Assembly (NCBI GenBank): GCA_009760855.2
Contig: WPIO01000022.1
Span: 1,647,501-1,711,500 of the forward strand
Direction: 5' to 3'
From: Cristatella mucedo
Taxonomy: Eukaryota > Bryozoa > Phylactolaemata > Cristatellidae
DNA: 64,000 nucleotides
Positions 1-45,285 of this stretch are shown here, in pieces (the stretch's first letter is position 1; each line of letters opens with the position of its first letter). The translations under genes were made by a program, and so were the position numbers. The notes beneath the pieces are model-generated. The model was not told the origin of the DNA and ran no database searches. It saw nothing but the letters and a program-made list of their open reading frames with translations.

Positions 1-1269
1 CGTGGCGGCTTCTGCGTCGAGAATTTCATCTAGGCATTCGTTTTGCTGCACACTCTGTGCCATGCAGCTCGTGATTGTACCGATCCGGTGCTAGGCCAGT
101 GATTTCATTTGGCAAACAGGTCTGAATCTGTGAGATTGCATACTGAAGCTGCGATGTGGCAATTACTTGTACATTGACTACGTTTTTAATTTGATGTAAG
201 CAGATTGATTGACTGATTTTGACTTAAGCATGCAAGGCCGCTCGTAAGGTGCTTTGTTCTCCTATGACTGTACGTCATGTTGGACTATTGGCTGCGCTTT
301 TCTTGTGTCTAGTGCAGAACACCACTCTGTTGCCAAGCCTGGGGTTTGTTTACCCTGCTCGCTCGCCGAGACTGACTGGTGGGAGGTGGAACTAGTAGCT
401 CTCTGCATAAATGTGCAACGTGTGCTGTACCACTAACGAACTGCTGCCGGTATCGCACTATTTGTACTTCACCGTGACCCCAGACAATAGTAGAGAGGGA
501 ACTTGATTTAACCTCAATTGAGAGTGCATGCTATGCAGTGATATTTAAGTATCATGCACTTCTATATGTGCCCGTGCGCATGTGTGTGGGGGGAAGGGGC
601 TCGTGTGTGCCTGTGTACTCAGTTTTAGCGTTAAATAGCACCTGTCTTATTGCAGTGATGAAGCAGTATAGCTGAGAAGCTCAAACATACTGCTGCATGC
701 CTTGCTACCTAGTGCTGCAGGCTATACGTTCCTGCCTTTGGCTTTCTCTAGACCATCAGTGGACCTACAGCCTACACATGGTGGCTAATTCCCTTTAACA
801 AAAAGTGGGCATTGCTAGCAAGGATAAAAGTGTGCAAGTAAAACAATAATTTTTCAAATATATGACTTAATTGATTTAAGCGGTTTGTTATCTTCCAAAT
901 CAATTACTACCATGCCAAATAGAGGCAAATATTGCAGTGTATAGCTGGTATGGAAGAAATAATAGTACGTCCAGTGTTGTCATGCATACATAATGCAAGT
1001 TTTGAATCCTGCAAATGTCATGTCAGATTTTGAGAAAGTCAGTCAGAATGCCTATTCAAGCATTTTTCCTGGAGCGCAGCTAGTTGGATGCTTGTTTGTT
1101 CTCGGATAGAGTATTTGACGCAAGGCTCAAGATTTTAATCTTTCAACAGAATATCGCAGCGACAAAAATCTTCGGATGCACGTCAAAGTAATTTTAGCTC
1201 TCAACTTCGTTCCCATAGCAGATATTCCTGTTGCTTTCGACGAATTGGCCTATGACTGCCCTCTAATGG
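1..1269. other. Left edge: no gene recognised
   Basis: AT-rich sequence with stops in all frames. It probably belongs to an intron of gene A, because exon 1 in the window starts in phase 1. I see no TMD1-like helix cluster with splice borders. Confidence 0.5.
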
Positions 1270-1897
1270 TACCATTAAAAATGCACATAATAATAAGAAT
1301 AATAATGCACTCGATAAAGCACCCTCAGAGAACTCAATCTCTTTCTAGGCACTTTACATTTGCTTCAAAGGGAAACGCGACTGAATGGTGATTAATATAA
1401 TACTTGATAAACTACATGAATAACATGGTTAGGAGTGACATGCACAGGGTCAGCATGCAAGTGTGGTTAGTGGCAGCATGCACGGTGTCAACATGCATAA
1501 GCACACAAAGGACGAATCACAGGGACCCACTAAATGCTGTCCTAAGTAGGTGTGTCTTCAAGTTCTTTTTAAATGTGGTCAAGTCAGGGGATTTCGTGAC
1601 GGAAGTCGGGAGTGAGTCCCAGGCCTTTGGGAGCATACGAACTAAATGCACGGTCTCCAAAGGATTTGAGGTTTGTACGAGGTATTGGTAAACTGTTGGA
1701 TTCCGAAAAGCAGGTGGTACGATGCTTGGCCTGGTGGGGGTGGGGGGTAGATCTGAGAGATAGGCTGGAGCCAAAGAATGTAGTGGCCTAAAAGTGAGCA
1801 ACAAAACCTTGAAGTCGATCCGTTGCTTGACTGGTAGCACGTACGCAACTTTACACATATGCAATCGCATGAAATCTAGTGGGTAAATGTGGAACAT
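1270..1897 (-). mobile_element. LINE-B 3' end (RT C-terminus, 3'UTR and (ATT)n tail)
   Basis: On the - strand, 1897-1517 reads PVKQRIDFKVLLLTF, HSLAPAYLSDLPP and DSLPTSVTKSPDLTTFKKNL, the conserved C-terminal region of LINE reverse transcriptases. It is followed by a 3'UTR and the stem CTAGAAAGAGATTGAGTTCT with ATT repeats (1270-1360). 5' truncated. The C-terminal frame is open for 126 codons, so it is only mildly decayed. Confidence 0.8.
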
Positions 1898-1899
1898 AG

Positions 1900-4447
1900 T
1901 TGTCCATAATGTAGAAAGGAAACCGCAGTTGCGCGAAGGTTTTTGTGGAGACGGCTGCTTTCTTTCTATTCAAATGTTTTGGGCTGCCATTTGCGTTGGA
2001 CATCGAAGGCCAATGCATGGGAACAGGCAAGTGCAATACCATGAAATTTTGTTGGGTAAACTTGACATACTGTTTTATATAATTTGAAATCAAACTGATA
2101 ATTTGCAGTTTTTTTTTAAATGGCAGCTTTATCATCGTTCGAATGTTTAAGCAGGCTGGCTGACATGGGCCATTTCAGGCCATAGCACGAGAATGTGCAA
2201 GCACAATTGCATAAAATTTATCGTGTAAACCCGTAAAATCATAATGTATAATTTGGAATAAAAAAGGAAGTGTTCTGATATTTATTGTGCAAATGGCAGC
2301 TGTATCACAGTGTACCAACGTTAAAGTATTACCCGAATGTTTGTGCTGGCAGCATCAACAACCTACCTCGGAACAGTCCTAGTGGGAGATTACCTTGAAG
2401 GAATAGCACACAGCCTGACCATTTAATGATAAAATAGGCTAAACTATTTGGCTATATTAACTCTTATCATATAACTATACCATTTCAACATATATTTAAA
2501 AGCTGGCATACGTTATTATACGATGTGATTTGCACTATTTGTTGTTAATATCTATGTAAACTAACATTCCTTAGAATTATTTTTTGAGCGCATTTGTCGG
2601 CGTCCTTTTGTCCTGCTTGCTTTTGTCGGGTTAGCCGTGCAGGTTAGGAAACCGATCACATCATCGGCTGCTGGGTAGCTGTTAGCAACGATCGCATTCT
2701 GCATGGGACATAGCAGCAGCATCTTTTGTTGCTCACTTCTTTCTACCTTACCATTATGGCTATTTGAGGATCGGGCATCAATTTGGTATTACAGGATCAG
2801 GTCTCAATCCTATTCTAGACAATAAATAGCCAAAAGCTATAGAATAGAAGAGGCAGAATACTTGCAGTGGAAGTCTTATCATACGATGCCGTTTATTGTT
2901 TTACGTCTATCATCTTTTTTCGATTTACAGTTTTTCAGGGCCTTTGCTTATTTTGTTGACAGGTGATATGTGACTGCTAGGCGAAGTTCTCCTATTTATG
3001 TCATGTGCCTATGCTAATCACACTGCTGGCGGTAAGACTCGTGTCTGAGCTCAGGTCTCCTATAACATCTTGCCATTCGAGTGGTGTGAATCGATTAGTG
3101 ATAGGATATTGAGAGAGACTGACAAAACAGCAGGTCGGTAGGCACACAAACTGGCTGACAGATAATTTTGCAGAAAGAGAGGAGATACAGAAAGACTGAC
3201 AGAGAAAACGAACTTACACATAGACATTTGCAAACACAGTGTGAGCAAGAAGATGGGAGTAGAAAATTGATGTACAATATTCTTTTGTTCTATATAAAAC
3301 GTTTGAATTGGCCGTACATTCCTACCTGGCTTACGCATGTTCATCTTAAGATTGCACTTACAGTCTATCTGCCATTTCAATATATGCTGCATGCAGAAAT
3401 GGTTACTGTTTACATATTTCAAACAACTGTGTTGAGGATTTACCCAGAATGATTTTGACGAGTTTGACTTGTTGCGCTCTAATGCAAACGGTCTTAGCGG
3501 ATCCGGCCTAGCCAGTGGTCTGGCACGTTCAAACAGACTATTTCCAATCCTTGATCATTGCTATTGGGATCTCCTAAGGATAACACGCTAGTGCAATTGC
3601 AATGTGAGCAAATCTGAAACGTAGTCGTCAAAAGTGGCACTTTGCTAGGCATACTCGGGAGTGGCTGGTAGATTGCTGTATTGTGAGGTGTCTAAGATGC
3701 ATTACTCATCCTAGTTGTGCTTGCAGTCTTTGCGAATACTGTTCATGTATGGAAGTAGGAGTGTTTTTCAGTGGATATGGTTTAACAGCAGCCTAAAATC
3801 AGTGCTAAGATTGCCAACTCGAGCGTTCGTTGATGGTTATTGTCTGAGCATCTAAGTGCTGTGACACTGTCTTTCGAAGTGGCTGAGTTGTTGGAGCTCC
3901 AGCTCCAGAGCTTCGACGTTGTGCTTTCAACTCCCAAAGACAGCGTGCCATACCTTAAATGGTTCTTTAAAAACAAGTCTGATGTAGCTTTCAAAACATA
4001 ACTACTTGATCAGTTGGCTGCCATAGGGATTTGTTTTGTGGCTCGATGGTACATTCCCAAAAGGGATGCCTTAACCCTTGAAGGAAGAAAGGATAGGCAG
4101 GCAGTGGCTTTCGACACCAGATGCTAATGTCTTTCCAACTTGCTCGTTTTTCCATGTAATTGCTTAATTTATAAGTTAGTGCTGTCTTTTCTAAAGGATA
4201 TCGTAAGGCTAAAGAGAAGGCACGATGTGTTGCAGTGCTATACAGAGTGGAGCTCGCGACCACCGAAATCTAGAACTCGTGTCCTACCTGCTCACTCAGG
4301 ATTGACAGACCAGTGATCCTGTAATCAAGGACCGATTAGGCTGGCGTTTGATATGACCGATGCTGCACTGAAAGCTCCATGCCTGTAGCCTCTTCTTTTC
4401 CCCTCCTAGCTAATGGCGTCTTCGGTTTTTGTCGGTACATTGTGCAG
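1900..4447. other. Presumed intron before gene A exon 1
   Basis: No coding domain, RNA gene or clear repeat recognised. Short ORFs here lack splice support and family motifs. The acceptor of gene A exon 1 (GTGCAG) is at its right end. Confidence 0.4.
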
Positions 4448-36420
<31,973 letters not shown>

Positions 36421-38915
36421 GCTAGAATTTTCATGCATAGGTTTTGCCTTCATAAGCTAAACCTCTCTATAGACCGTTTTGAGCATTTTGTTGCTCGGCT
36501 TACACGCGGACAGTCAAAAATGGATCCAAAAAATCTTCAGCTGTTGTACATTTTTATTGGTTACGTACGTTCGTACGTTGTATTGCCTACTTGTTATTGG
36601 TTCGATGTTCTGTCAGGCTGATTTACTCCGTGCTCGACCTTATCTGTGATTAATGCCAGATGTTTGCTCATTTTTTAGTGAGTACTTCTGGATGTGCCTT
36701 TACTGTGGCTGCCACTGATGTTTCATCCCTATCAATGAATCTTGTCGATAGCATTAAATGGAAGCCACTACCGAGACTGGCTGCTTTAGTGACAAACTTA
36801 CCTATACCCGTGTTTTGACGTATTCTTGACCCTTCGTGGCCCCCACCGGTCCACGTAGACTGGTAGAGGAAAACGCATGCAATGTGTACAGACCGGGCCG
36901 CCTGTTATACTCTGGTAGCGGAAAGTATGAGTGGCTAGAAATCCTATTAGCGGCGCTCCCAGCAAAACCGAATTAATACCAGCCATGGGATAGCCCAGAC
37001 CCGTGTCGATCACCGAGATTCAACAGCTTTGGTACATCGCTGCCATGGAGACCATGTGAAGCCGACACGCAGCGGTTGCCGAGCTGGCCCATCGAACTCG
37101 GTTTCTTGAGAAGGAAGCAAAGGTCGTTGACGAAGCTGCCTAGACGAGCTGCTGAAGTCCATAGCATGACGCAGAGAAGATTGCCAGGTCTTCTGATAGT
37201 GTGCACGATTGCTAGGCGTGAGTGGCACATCGCTAAGCCAGAGGCATTATAAGCCAGGACCGATTTGAGGATGAGTTCCACGGCCATATCAAAGAGAGCA
37301 GATGACAGCAGATCAATTTGCCTGAAGCCCATCAATGATGGGAATGTTACCAAGCCTTGATCGCAGACATGCAGTAAGTCAATCTAGTCAACGTCTAGTC
37401 AGCCTTTGAGTAAAACCGCAGAAGACCTCACAAGTACCCACCTTGCTTTATATATGGCTAGTAATAGAGATACTTGTGGATGCTGACAAAGCATTCTGAA
37501 AGTCGAGGAAGGTGGCAAATAGCGAGTGTTTATCCGATCGGTGGTCTCATACGACCGGAAGCTGCCTCTGCCAGGAGATACTGCTCGAGGCAGCCTTCGA
37601 CGCCGGGCGTTGAGCCTGCACGGCAGAGAGGTGTTAAGCAGAGGGCTGATGTAATGCTAATTATGGGGAGAGGATCCACAGAGCCTAGGTCTGCTTCCAA
37701 ATCTTGCTTAAGTCTGCGGCAGGATAAAATAAATGTAATTTAATTCTCTCTAAACCGTAAGTCCGTGGCAACACGAAGAATGGCGAAGCTGGTTTACAGA
37801 GACGTGTAACATCGCAGGTGCATCAAACACTCCCTAACGCAGCCGCCGTGCCCTGCCCTCTGGCAGCGTTCTAACTCTACAAGCCGTGACACACCCTGCC
37901 TCTTCAGGCCTGGGTGAGTCACCCTCATAAACTATATTCACAGAAACTGACATGGCCCATAGAACCGGCAGTGCCATACATTGGCCGTAAGGAGAATAAC
38001 AAGCCATATGCTGGCTACAATACGTATAACAAGGCCATAATAGCTGCTGGCGCATGCACTAGGAATAGCAAAGCAATAACTAAGCTACATTCCCCTTTGA
38101 TCTGAAGATCCCACTGAGTGCACAAGCCCAGAGCCGGTCGGTCAATCAACTGCGAGATAAAGATCACGGCTTCCAATCCTTCTTAAGAACATCTTAGAGA
38201 AAAGACTAATCCCTCCTTACCAAGAATTTAGCCCTGCATCAGTTTCTGCTCAGGTTTACGGCTAGCGCTTAAGTCACACCCCGGCGCTGCAGCCCTTGCA
38301 AGATCGGCTAAGCCCAGGGTCTTGGAACCCTTTTTATCCGAATAGCGATTCACGCATAGTGCTCTCTCATTCAATGAGAGCTGATGTTTCAAGTAATTGT
38401 GCTCCCCATCTATTGTACGTTGTCCAAATATATTCATGCCAGCCCCATCTCAATTTAAACTTTTGTTGAACACACGAAAACGCAGGTCGTCCTGAGTAAC
38501 CCATCCCTGTTGTAACCCATAGAAACAACAAGCACGAGGAAGCAAGTGCCGTATCCGTGTATCGAGCCCAGCAAGCTTGCTCGGCTTTACATACCTGGCA
38601 AAGGTTTTATACTACTTGTGGATCCAACTCCTATCGGATCTTAGCTTCCTGTGCGAGATGGCGCTTGCATAGAGTGTGCCTGCTGCTTTTGTAATTAGCT
38701 CGAACGCCTCACCTGCGGCCAATAGTTAGGCAAATGGCACAGTGCAGCGTCCTTCCACTATGTAGGGAATATCACCCGATGCAGCTTTTTTATCTGACTT
38801 ATAGAAATCCTCCAACGCCGATTATTCCCACTGCTCACACACGTACACACAAATATATATATATATATTTTTATTCATATATTTTATGCTTTTAAATGAA
38901 TAAATATTGTCTCTT
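36421..38915. other. Intergenic after gene A, no clear gene
   Basis: Contains gene A 3'UTR sequence and unassigned, frame-broken coding-like stretches (for example a 126-codon - strand ORF 37353-36973 without a family motif I can name). Probably old retroelement remains. Confidence 0.35.
36753..36758 (+). terminator. Possible poly(A) signal of gene A
   Basis: ATTAAA lies about 335 bases after the gene A stop and is the first common poly(A) hexamer I found in the 3' flank. A canonical AATAAA occurs much later, near 37728. Which is used cannot be told from sequence. Confidence 0.25.
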
Positions 38916-38919
38916 TCAA

Positions 38920-39062
38920 AAAATGAGCCGATATAACAGCCTTATTTATGTAGCTGCTGAAGATCCCATACGGCTATCACCATCGCTTTCAGTAGGCGGT
39001 AAGGAATTGCCCACTGCAGGACTCTCACAACCTTGGTCATGAAGAGCGAGACCTTACCTGCG
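38920..39062 (-). mobile_element. SINE-A
   Basis: On the - strand: GGTAAGGTCTCGCTCTTCAT, CCTGCAGTGGGCAATTCCTT, GATGGTGATAGCCGTATGGG and AATAAGGCTGTTATATCGGC, matching the 10425 copy in order. It explains ORFs here that look protein-like on both strands. Confidence 0.7.
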
Positions 39063-39467
39063 AGGCTTGCACCGCCAAGGGTCCGCACTTGTGCCTCTGT
39101 GAGACTCCCTAAATTCGCCGGAGCCACAGCAACACTACAACAACTGATCGCAGAGACTTTTATACGTACCGAAGCCTTCGATGGTCTGATTGAATTCCTA
39201 ATGAAATGTTCAGCGAGACGGAAACCGCTTCTTGCCGAGGCTTCTGATGCTTTGACGGTGACGGCGCCCTGCGAGGAGTTGACAGTGGTCTTCGAGGCAG
39301 TGAAGGCGGTCTCTGAAGAGAGCGATGCATCGGAGCGTACCCCGTTTTTAATTCGAGTTACCCTTATTTTTTCTGACTTTCCTCATCAATCTGGTATTCT
39401 CAGTGCGCTCTTGAGGTGTAATATACGCATATATCAGTTATAGCTTCGGCTCTATATAAATACATGT

Positions 39468-39840
39468 CAGAAGCAGCAGTGTTGCCGTGTAACCACTTAC
39501 CAGTCAAAGGTCGAGAAAATTTCAATGTTTAATAAAACAACCGACAAACAGAACGTGGATCGTATCAAAATACGGACAAAGCATAGGTGACAAACAGGTC
39601 CTATATATAGTTGTCCTAAATTATTACTATTGGCTGAGCAAGCCACCATGCATACTAATCTTCATACTGTTGCCTCTCTTCAGGGATACGCTCCCATCGG
39701 ACGTAGCTGAGATAGCCTTGGCAGAGGTCAATTGGCCTGGGTGCACGTGACGTTCAGGCAATCAGGAGTGTTCTGCGGCTTCGAAATAGACCTGTTGTCC
39801 CAATTATCCGGAGCTGCTGGAGGTCAAGGTGAGCTCGCTC
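39468..39840 (-). mobile_element. Solo LTR (inverted copy of the LTR at 44.9 kb)
   Basis: The complement matches 44.9-45.28 kb in order: GCAGTG...GCCGTG, CCAGTCA, GGTCGAGAAAAT, CCGACAAACAGAACGTGGA, ATACGGACAAAG, CTATTGGCTGAG, and GCCTTGGCAG...TATTGGCC-like. No gag or pol next to it. Confidence 0.72.
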
Positions 39841-40167
39841 GCTGTCTTAAATCCAAATTGGATGTGAAGCTGATTCAGCCAATGATACATTCCAGATACG
39901 ATCTGAAACTATAATGAGATTATAATTACTGAACACGAAGCAAGGAAGGGCAACGGTCCCTAACCATTTGGCAAGCAATTTCAACTTGGACTTATCATTG
40001 GCACTTCTCGCATTGCCTACTACATACACACAATACATTGGAGGGGACGTGGAATTCCTGGTCTGTCAGTAACTTTTTACACTGCCCAGGAATCCCAGCA
40101 TGCAGTAGCCCACTATTATAGAGGCTGCGTGACGGCCACGATAGCAGGTAATGCAATTTAAGGAAAT

Positions 40168-40560
40168 TTGATTAGCTGTGCGACCGTTTATAGGAAGTTG
40201 GAATTGACGTCTAGCAAAGTTGATTATGACGCGGCTAGTTTATGGTCCTCACCGAGTTTTTGCTCGTGCCGAGATAGGAGATCTAGGAAGCGTCGTTTAG
40301 CCCGAGCTGAAAAAGCCCGAGTGCTGACAGATAAATTTGCAGCCCAAAGCAAAATTATCCATGCGAAATCAAAAAAGTAATTCCTGCTGTAGTGTATACG
40401 CCGAGTTGAACTTACGTTTGACATGTCACATCGATCCGTCTTGTTTTGGCAGAGCTGTGGAATTTAAAAGACAAGATGCTAAACTGTAAGTTACAGCTCT
40501 TAAAAAGTCACAGCCAAGAACTTCAACAAGTTCCAGACATTTCACTCGATGTACCAAGGC
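40168..40560 (+). other. Unassigned basic ORF, possible small exon
   Basis: The frame 40168-40377 encodes KLELTSSKVDYDAASLWSS then a very basic stretch (RDRRSRKRRLARAEKARVL). A downstream block after TTTTGGCAG (40453 on) could give a coiled-coil-like ELWNLKDKMLNCKLQLLK, but phases do not join cleanly. It recalls a bZIP only loosely; the N-x-x-A-A-x-x-C/S-R motif is absent. No function is claimed. Confidence 0.15.
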
Positions 40561-40924
40561 TCACAAAGTAAGGACACAGGTTTTTTATTTGCCTTTTGGT
40601 TACGCCTGTTTTATTTCCGCATTAGACGAGGTTAGCCTAATGGTTTATTACTGCTTTATTTTTATATTGATATCGTGGTAGCTTTTGATTCCTTTGTCAA
40701 CATCTTTTCCTTTTAAAAGGTATTATAAAGAACTGTTCAACTTTTTTTACCAATCCTCTCAGTATCTTCCCGAAATTTTGGGGCTGAAGAAACGTATAAC
40801 TCGCGAGATTGGCATGCCTTGACAGTCAAAGAGGACCACAAGTCCTTTGGACGCTATTTTCACTGTCCTGATTCTACGATGCATTGATCTGCTGCTGCCG
40901 TGCATAACTAGCGTCATTTATATG

Positions 40925-42445
40925 TCATTATCCTCCAGGTCTTGTCCCAGAGCCTCTCAAAACGGCTATAGTCAGGTCACTACTCAAGAAACATTAGAAA
41001 AGCAACATTAGACCAAGAGAACTTGAGCATGCTCCGCCCAGTCACCCTTTTAAGTTTCCTATCAAAGACACTGGAATGACTCGTGGAAGCCAGCTTAATT
41101 CACATAGTTAAACTTCAAACCCTGCTAATAAGTTACTGTCTGGCTTTAGAGATAATCACTCCACAGAGTCAGCATTGCTTCGGATGTACAACGACCTACT
41201 TAGGAATGCAGACATGGGTAGAGTATCTCTGCTTGTTATCTTTGCTCAATCTTTCGGCAGCTTTTGATACTATCGATCACTGAGTCCTTCTTGATCGTTT
41301 CTCATCTCGCCTGGGCATTACTGGCACTGCATTGCAATGGTTGTAATGTAATGTAAAGTAACGGTTCAGGTCCTATCATAGTGGGAGACTCAAGATTATT
41401 GATGTGAATGGACAAAGATCCTCTGAGGAACCTCTGAAATATGGGATACCTCAGAGCTCCGTGCTGCTTGGTCCGGTTCTATTCACCATTTGTACTCTTC
41501 CTCTTGCCAATGGGATTGCCAAGCACAATGGAGTCTTTCATTTCCATGTGTATGATACTCAATCGTATCTTTGCTTTGATCACTTTAAGCCCTCCAGTAC
41601 GTCGAATTTTCTCACCTTGGTCCATGTATTGATGACATACGCAAATGGATGGCTGCAAATTTTCTTAAATTGAATGATTATAAAGCCGACTTAATAGTTA
41701 TGGGCAAATCATGTGTGATTCACATATTCGAAAAGTGAACGCTCAAAATCGGCTCTGCCAGCTTATCTCCTATTGAATCTGCACGAAATCAAGGTCTCAT
41801 GTTCCAAAGTGACCTTTCGTTAGACAACCACATCAGCTCCACAATCAAGTCTGCCAACTTTCAGCTACCTAACATTGCTAAAATTCTGGCTTGTTTAGAA
41901 AGCGATGCCACATCTAAGCTGGTCCATATTTATGACATCGGGTCTTGACTTCTGTAATTCACTGCTGGCTTATCAACTGGCCTGTACAATCAGGTACTTA
42001 CGACTGGTGCAAAACTCTGCAGCTAGGCTTGTCTGTCGTGAGAGGCTCGGTTGCCACATCACACCACTTCTCGTCGACCTGCACTGGGGTACTAGTCAAG
42101 CAACACATTGACTTCAAGGTTGTGTCGCTCACTTTTAAGTCCCTTCATTTTTTGGCTCCAGCCTATCTGTCAGATCTACTCCCCCACCAGGCTAAGCATT
42201 GTACCAACCGCTTTTCAGAATCTAACTGCTAACCAATACCTCGCACAAACTTCAAATCCTTTGGAGACCGTGCCTTTAGTTAGTATGCTCGTAAAGCCTA
42301 GAACTCACCGCCGACTTGAGTCGCGACATCTCCTGACGTTAGCACATTTAAAAAGAGAGTAGAAATGCATCTATTTATGACAGCATTTAGTGAATCACTG
42401 TGGTTCGACCTTTATGTGCTTATGCTGCTGACACCTGTACCAAAA
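40925..42445 (+). mobile_element. Decayed LINE RT (about 1.5 kb)
   Basis: Order of RT blocks: EPLKTAIVRSLLKK (40960), LNLSAAFDTIDH (motif A region, 41245-41283), IPQSSVLLGPVLFTICTLPL (41445-41505), then HVYDTQSYL where YADDTQLYL is expected (41545). Next come NGWLQIFLN and IDFKVVSLTFKSLHFLAPAY with LSDLL (42105-42180). Many frame breaks and the lost catalytic aspartates mean it is dead. Confidence 0.78.
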
Positions 42446-44030
42446 TCCACCACAATCCATTCTAGTTCCCGTCAAATCAACCACAAATCAGCTACGCACA
42501 GCTCCAAAAAGTTTGAAATATCAAACTACGCTAAGCGTACAATGTACCCAGAAACATTCGCACGATTCCACTCACGTGTTCTCACGAAGTCCGCTGAAAT
42601 AAGATTGCGGTGGCCCAGGTCAATAACACAATCCACCACAATCCACCGCAATCCACTGCATTCACCCCGAAACAGAAAAAAGACAATTTTCGAAAAGCTC
42701 CTTTTAAAATTGCATATAAAAGCACACTCTGCAGAAATTGCACTTACACATTTCACCTGCATTGGCATGGCCGTTGTCGTGCAATGTGCTGCAATCGACT
42801 GCAGTAGCCCGGGCCAATATCACAATCCACTTCAATCCACCGACTCCACCGCATAAAAAATGGAAATTGATAGCGCCGGGCTCCAGTTTTTATTGCATAT
42901 TAAATTGCACTACGCTGTATGCATAACCACGTCCAAAAAAAATTTCATCCTCGCACTGTGGCAATGAGCGGCAATTGTCTGCAATGATAAGGAAAAATGC
43001 CAAAACCCACTGTATTCCACTGCAAATCATCCTCAAATCACCATCACTAAGCACTATTTGACATTGCATATAGGGAAAGATTCAGTTCAAAGTGCATCCA
43101 TAAAATTTCGCTCCATTGTGCACACGCATTCTCGTGCAATTAATTGCAATCGACTGCTCCGGCCCGGTTCCATCCGACAATCCACCTCAATCCCCTACAA
43201 TCCGCCTCACACCGACCAAAATGCGTTTACTACGACATCTATTTATGATTGCATACCTGTCTACTCTTCGGTTATTGTGTATTCGCATAATTTCACTGTA
43301 ATTGCATCTACCATTCTGCTGCAATGTACTTCAATTGAATGCAACCGCCCGGGCCAGTAGTCAATCCACCAAAACCCGCCGAAAAAAGACCAGAGTACGT
43401 ACACTTTAAGCTCCGATAGTGATTGCATTTTGCTCTAATTTTTGTTTGTCGTGTAATCACACAATTTTACTGCAATCGCCGTGACCATTCGGCAGCAATG
43501 CACTGTAATTGACAGCAATTGCCCGGGCCAACACGGCAATCTACAGCAATTCGATGCACAATGCCGCGAAATCGGTTTCGAAATTCTCCAGTATTGAATG
43601 TTTGTAGCAAAGCACACTGGTTAAAGTCAACCATATAATTTTATGCAACTGCGCCCGTACAATTTCGGGCAATGCTTGGAATTCTACGGCAACGGCTGGG
43701 CTTGAAGCAGCAATCCCCTACAATCCTTGGCAAGTCAACCACAAATTGGCTGCACGAAGTGCCAATTGTCATCGCATTTCACATTTACTTGTGCTAAAAG
43801 TGAAGTCCTAGAACGCTCAAGCTATTTTTCACGTTAATTGTCAATAATGCACAGCAATCGATCGCGATGGCAGGGACCAATACAGCAATCCGTGGCAAAT
43901 CAACGAGAAATCGGCTGTACTAAGCTCAAATTATAATTCCACGTAACATCTCACTTCGCGCACATACTTTCAACTCTTCCAACCAGTTCTAACCGTTCAA
44001 TCTTTGGCAATGCATGGCAATCGACGGCAA

Positions 44031-44297
44031 CGACATCTACTCTCCAACTGCCGACTATGGCACATCTTTTTCAGCGGTCCTGAACTGCTACTTCTATGCT
44101 ACTCACTACCTCAACTGCTCTCCTAACTCTGCTATGCTTCCCACTTTCTCTTTGTTGCGTGAGACGAAGTCTGTTGGCTACCGAATGCGTACCGAAAGCT
44201 GCTTAGGCTGTGAGTGCGTTATACAAAACTCTCCTGCGTAACACTCACATGGTCTTTATGACTTTGTGGAGTTACTGACGGAGATACATTACATTAC
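44031..44297 (+). mobile_element. Young 5'-truncated LINE-A in the satellite
   Basis: By eye about 98 percent identical to 8018-8285, ending in a TACATTACATTA tail. Satellite sequence resumes at once on the right (ATGGCCGCTGCAAATACGGC). The left junction lies within a GGCAACGACATC stretch shared with the LINE. Confidence 0.85.
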
Positions 44298-44904
44298 AAT
44301 GGCCGCTGCAAATACGGCAATCCATTATGATCCATACCAAATCACTGGAAAGTGACTGGGTCAAGATAAAATGTATCTCACTTGTCACAACGCACTGTGT
44401 TTAAAGTGCCACCACATCCTTTCAACCAATCACGAACGTACTTTTGCGAGCCCTGAATGGCGATCGACAGCAATGGCCCTGGTCAATACCACAATTCACG
44501 GAAACTGACGTGAAACTGGAAGTGCAAAGCCCCAATTATCATTATATATATTAGATTCTGCTGCGTCCAAAATAAAACCGTGGCATTTTCAAGATGCTTT
44601 GCTTGTTTAATGTCCGCAATGCACGGCAATCTACAGCAATGGTAGGGGCCGATAGGGCAATCCATGAAAAATTGACAAGATTGTCCGCAATAAACTGCAA
44701 CTCTCATTCCACGTCACATGTACGTGTGTGCACATTTAATTTTCACCCATTGTGTGCGTTTAATTGACAACAATCGACGGCAATGGCCCAGGGAAATACG
44801 ACGATCCATAACGGTAAGTTACAAATGGACCAACAGTTGCTGAGAGAAGCTCCAACTTATCTTTTATTTTGCACTGCATTATGTTGGCTGAATCCGCTTC
44901 ACAG

Positions 44905-45285
44905 CCATTGTGCCGGACGACATAACCTTGACCTGCAGTGCATCACTGACTGAGTCAGAAGACCGGCTATTCCTGGAGCTGCAGACTACAGCTGATTGGC
45001 TGTACCTAGGCCAATAGACCCCTGCCAAGGCCACCCCAGCTACAGCTGATCAGGACTGATCGGAGCATGATCAGGAAGAAAAGCCGGATTAATATGCGTG
45101 ATGGCTTTCTCAGCCAATAGTATTCATTCAGGACTAGTATATATTGGACCCACTTGTTGTTTGTTCTTTGTCCGTATTTGAATACGGTCCACGTTCTGTT
45201 TGTCGGCTGCGTTAATAAATCATAGTAATTTTCTCGACCATTGACTGGTGAATGGCTTCACGGCAGCACTGCGTCTCACACATTA
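44905..45285 (+). mobile_element. Solo LTR
   Basis: Inserted in the satellite. Starts about TGTGCCGGACGAC, includes a TATA-like TATATATTGG (about 45140) and AATAAAT (about 45213), and ends about GCGTCTCACA. The inverted relative is at 39468-39840. Exact ends and target duplication were not resolved. Confidence 0.68.

Noticed and set aside
36973..37353. 126-codon - ORF
   Set aside because: Faint LINE-like phrases only, no RT motif, no splice sites; left unassigned.
39033..39443. 136-codon + ORF and 61-codon - ORF that look protein-like
   Set aside because: The left part is a SINE-A copy on the - strand; the rest has no splice support or family motif.
39732..39914. ORF MAWVHVTFRQSG... after a good AG acceptor, looks like an exon
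   Set aside because: It lies mostly inside the inverted solo LTR (39468-39840), which matches the LTR at 44.9-45.3 kb.
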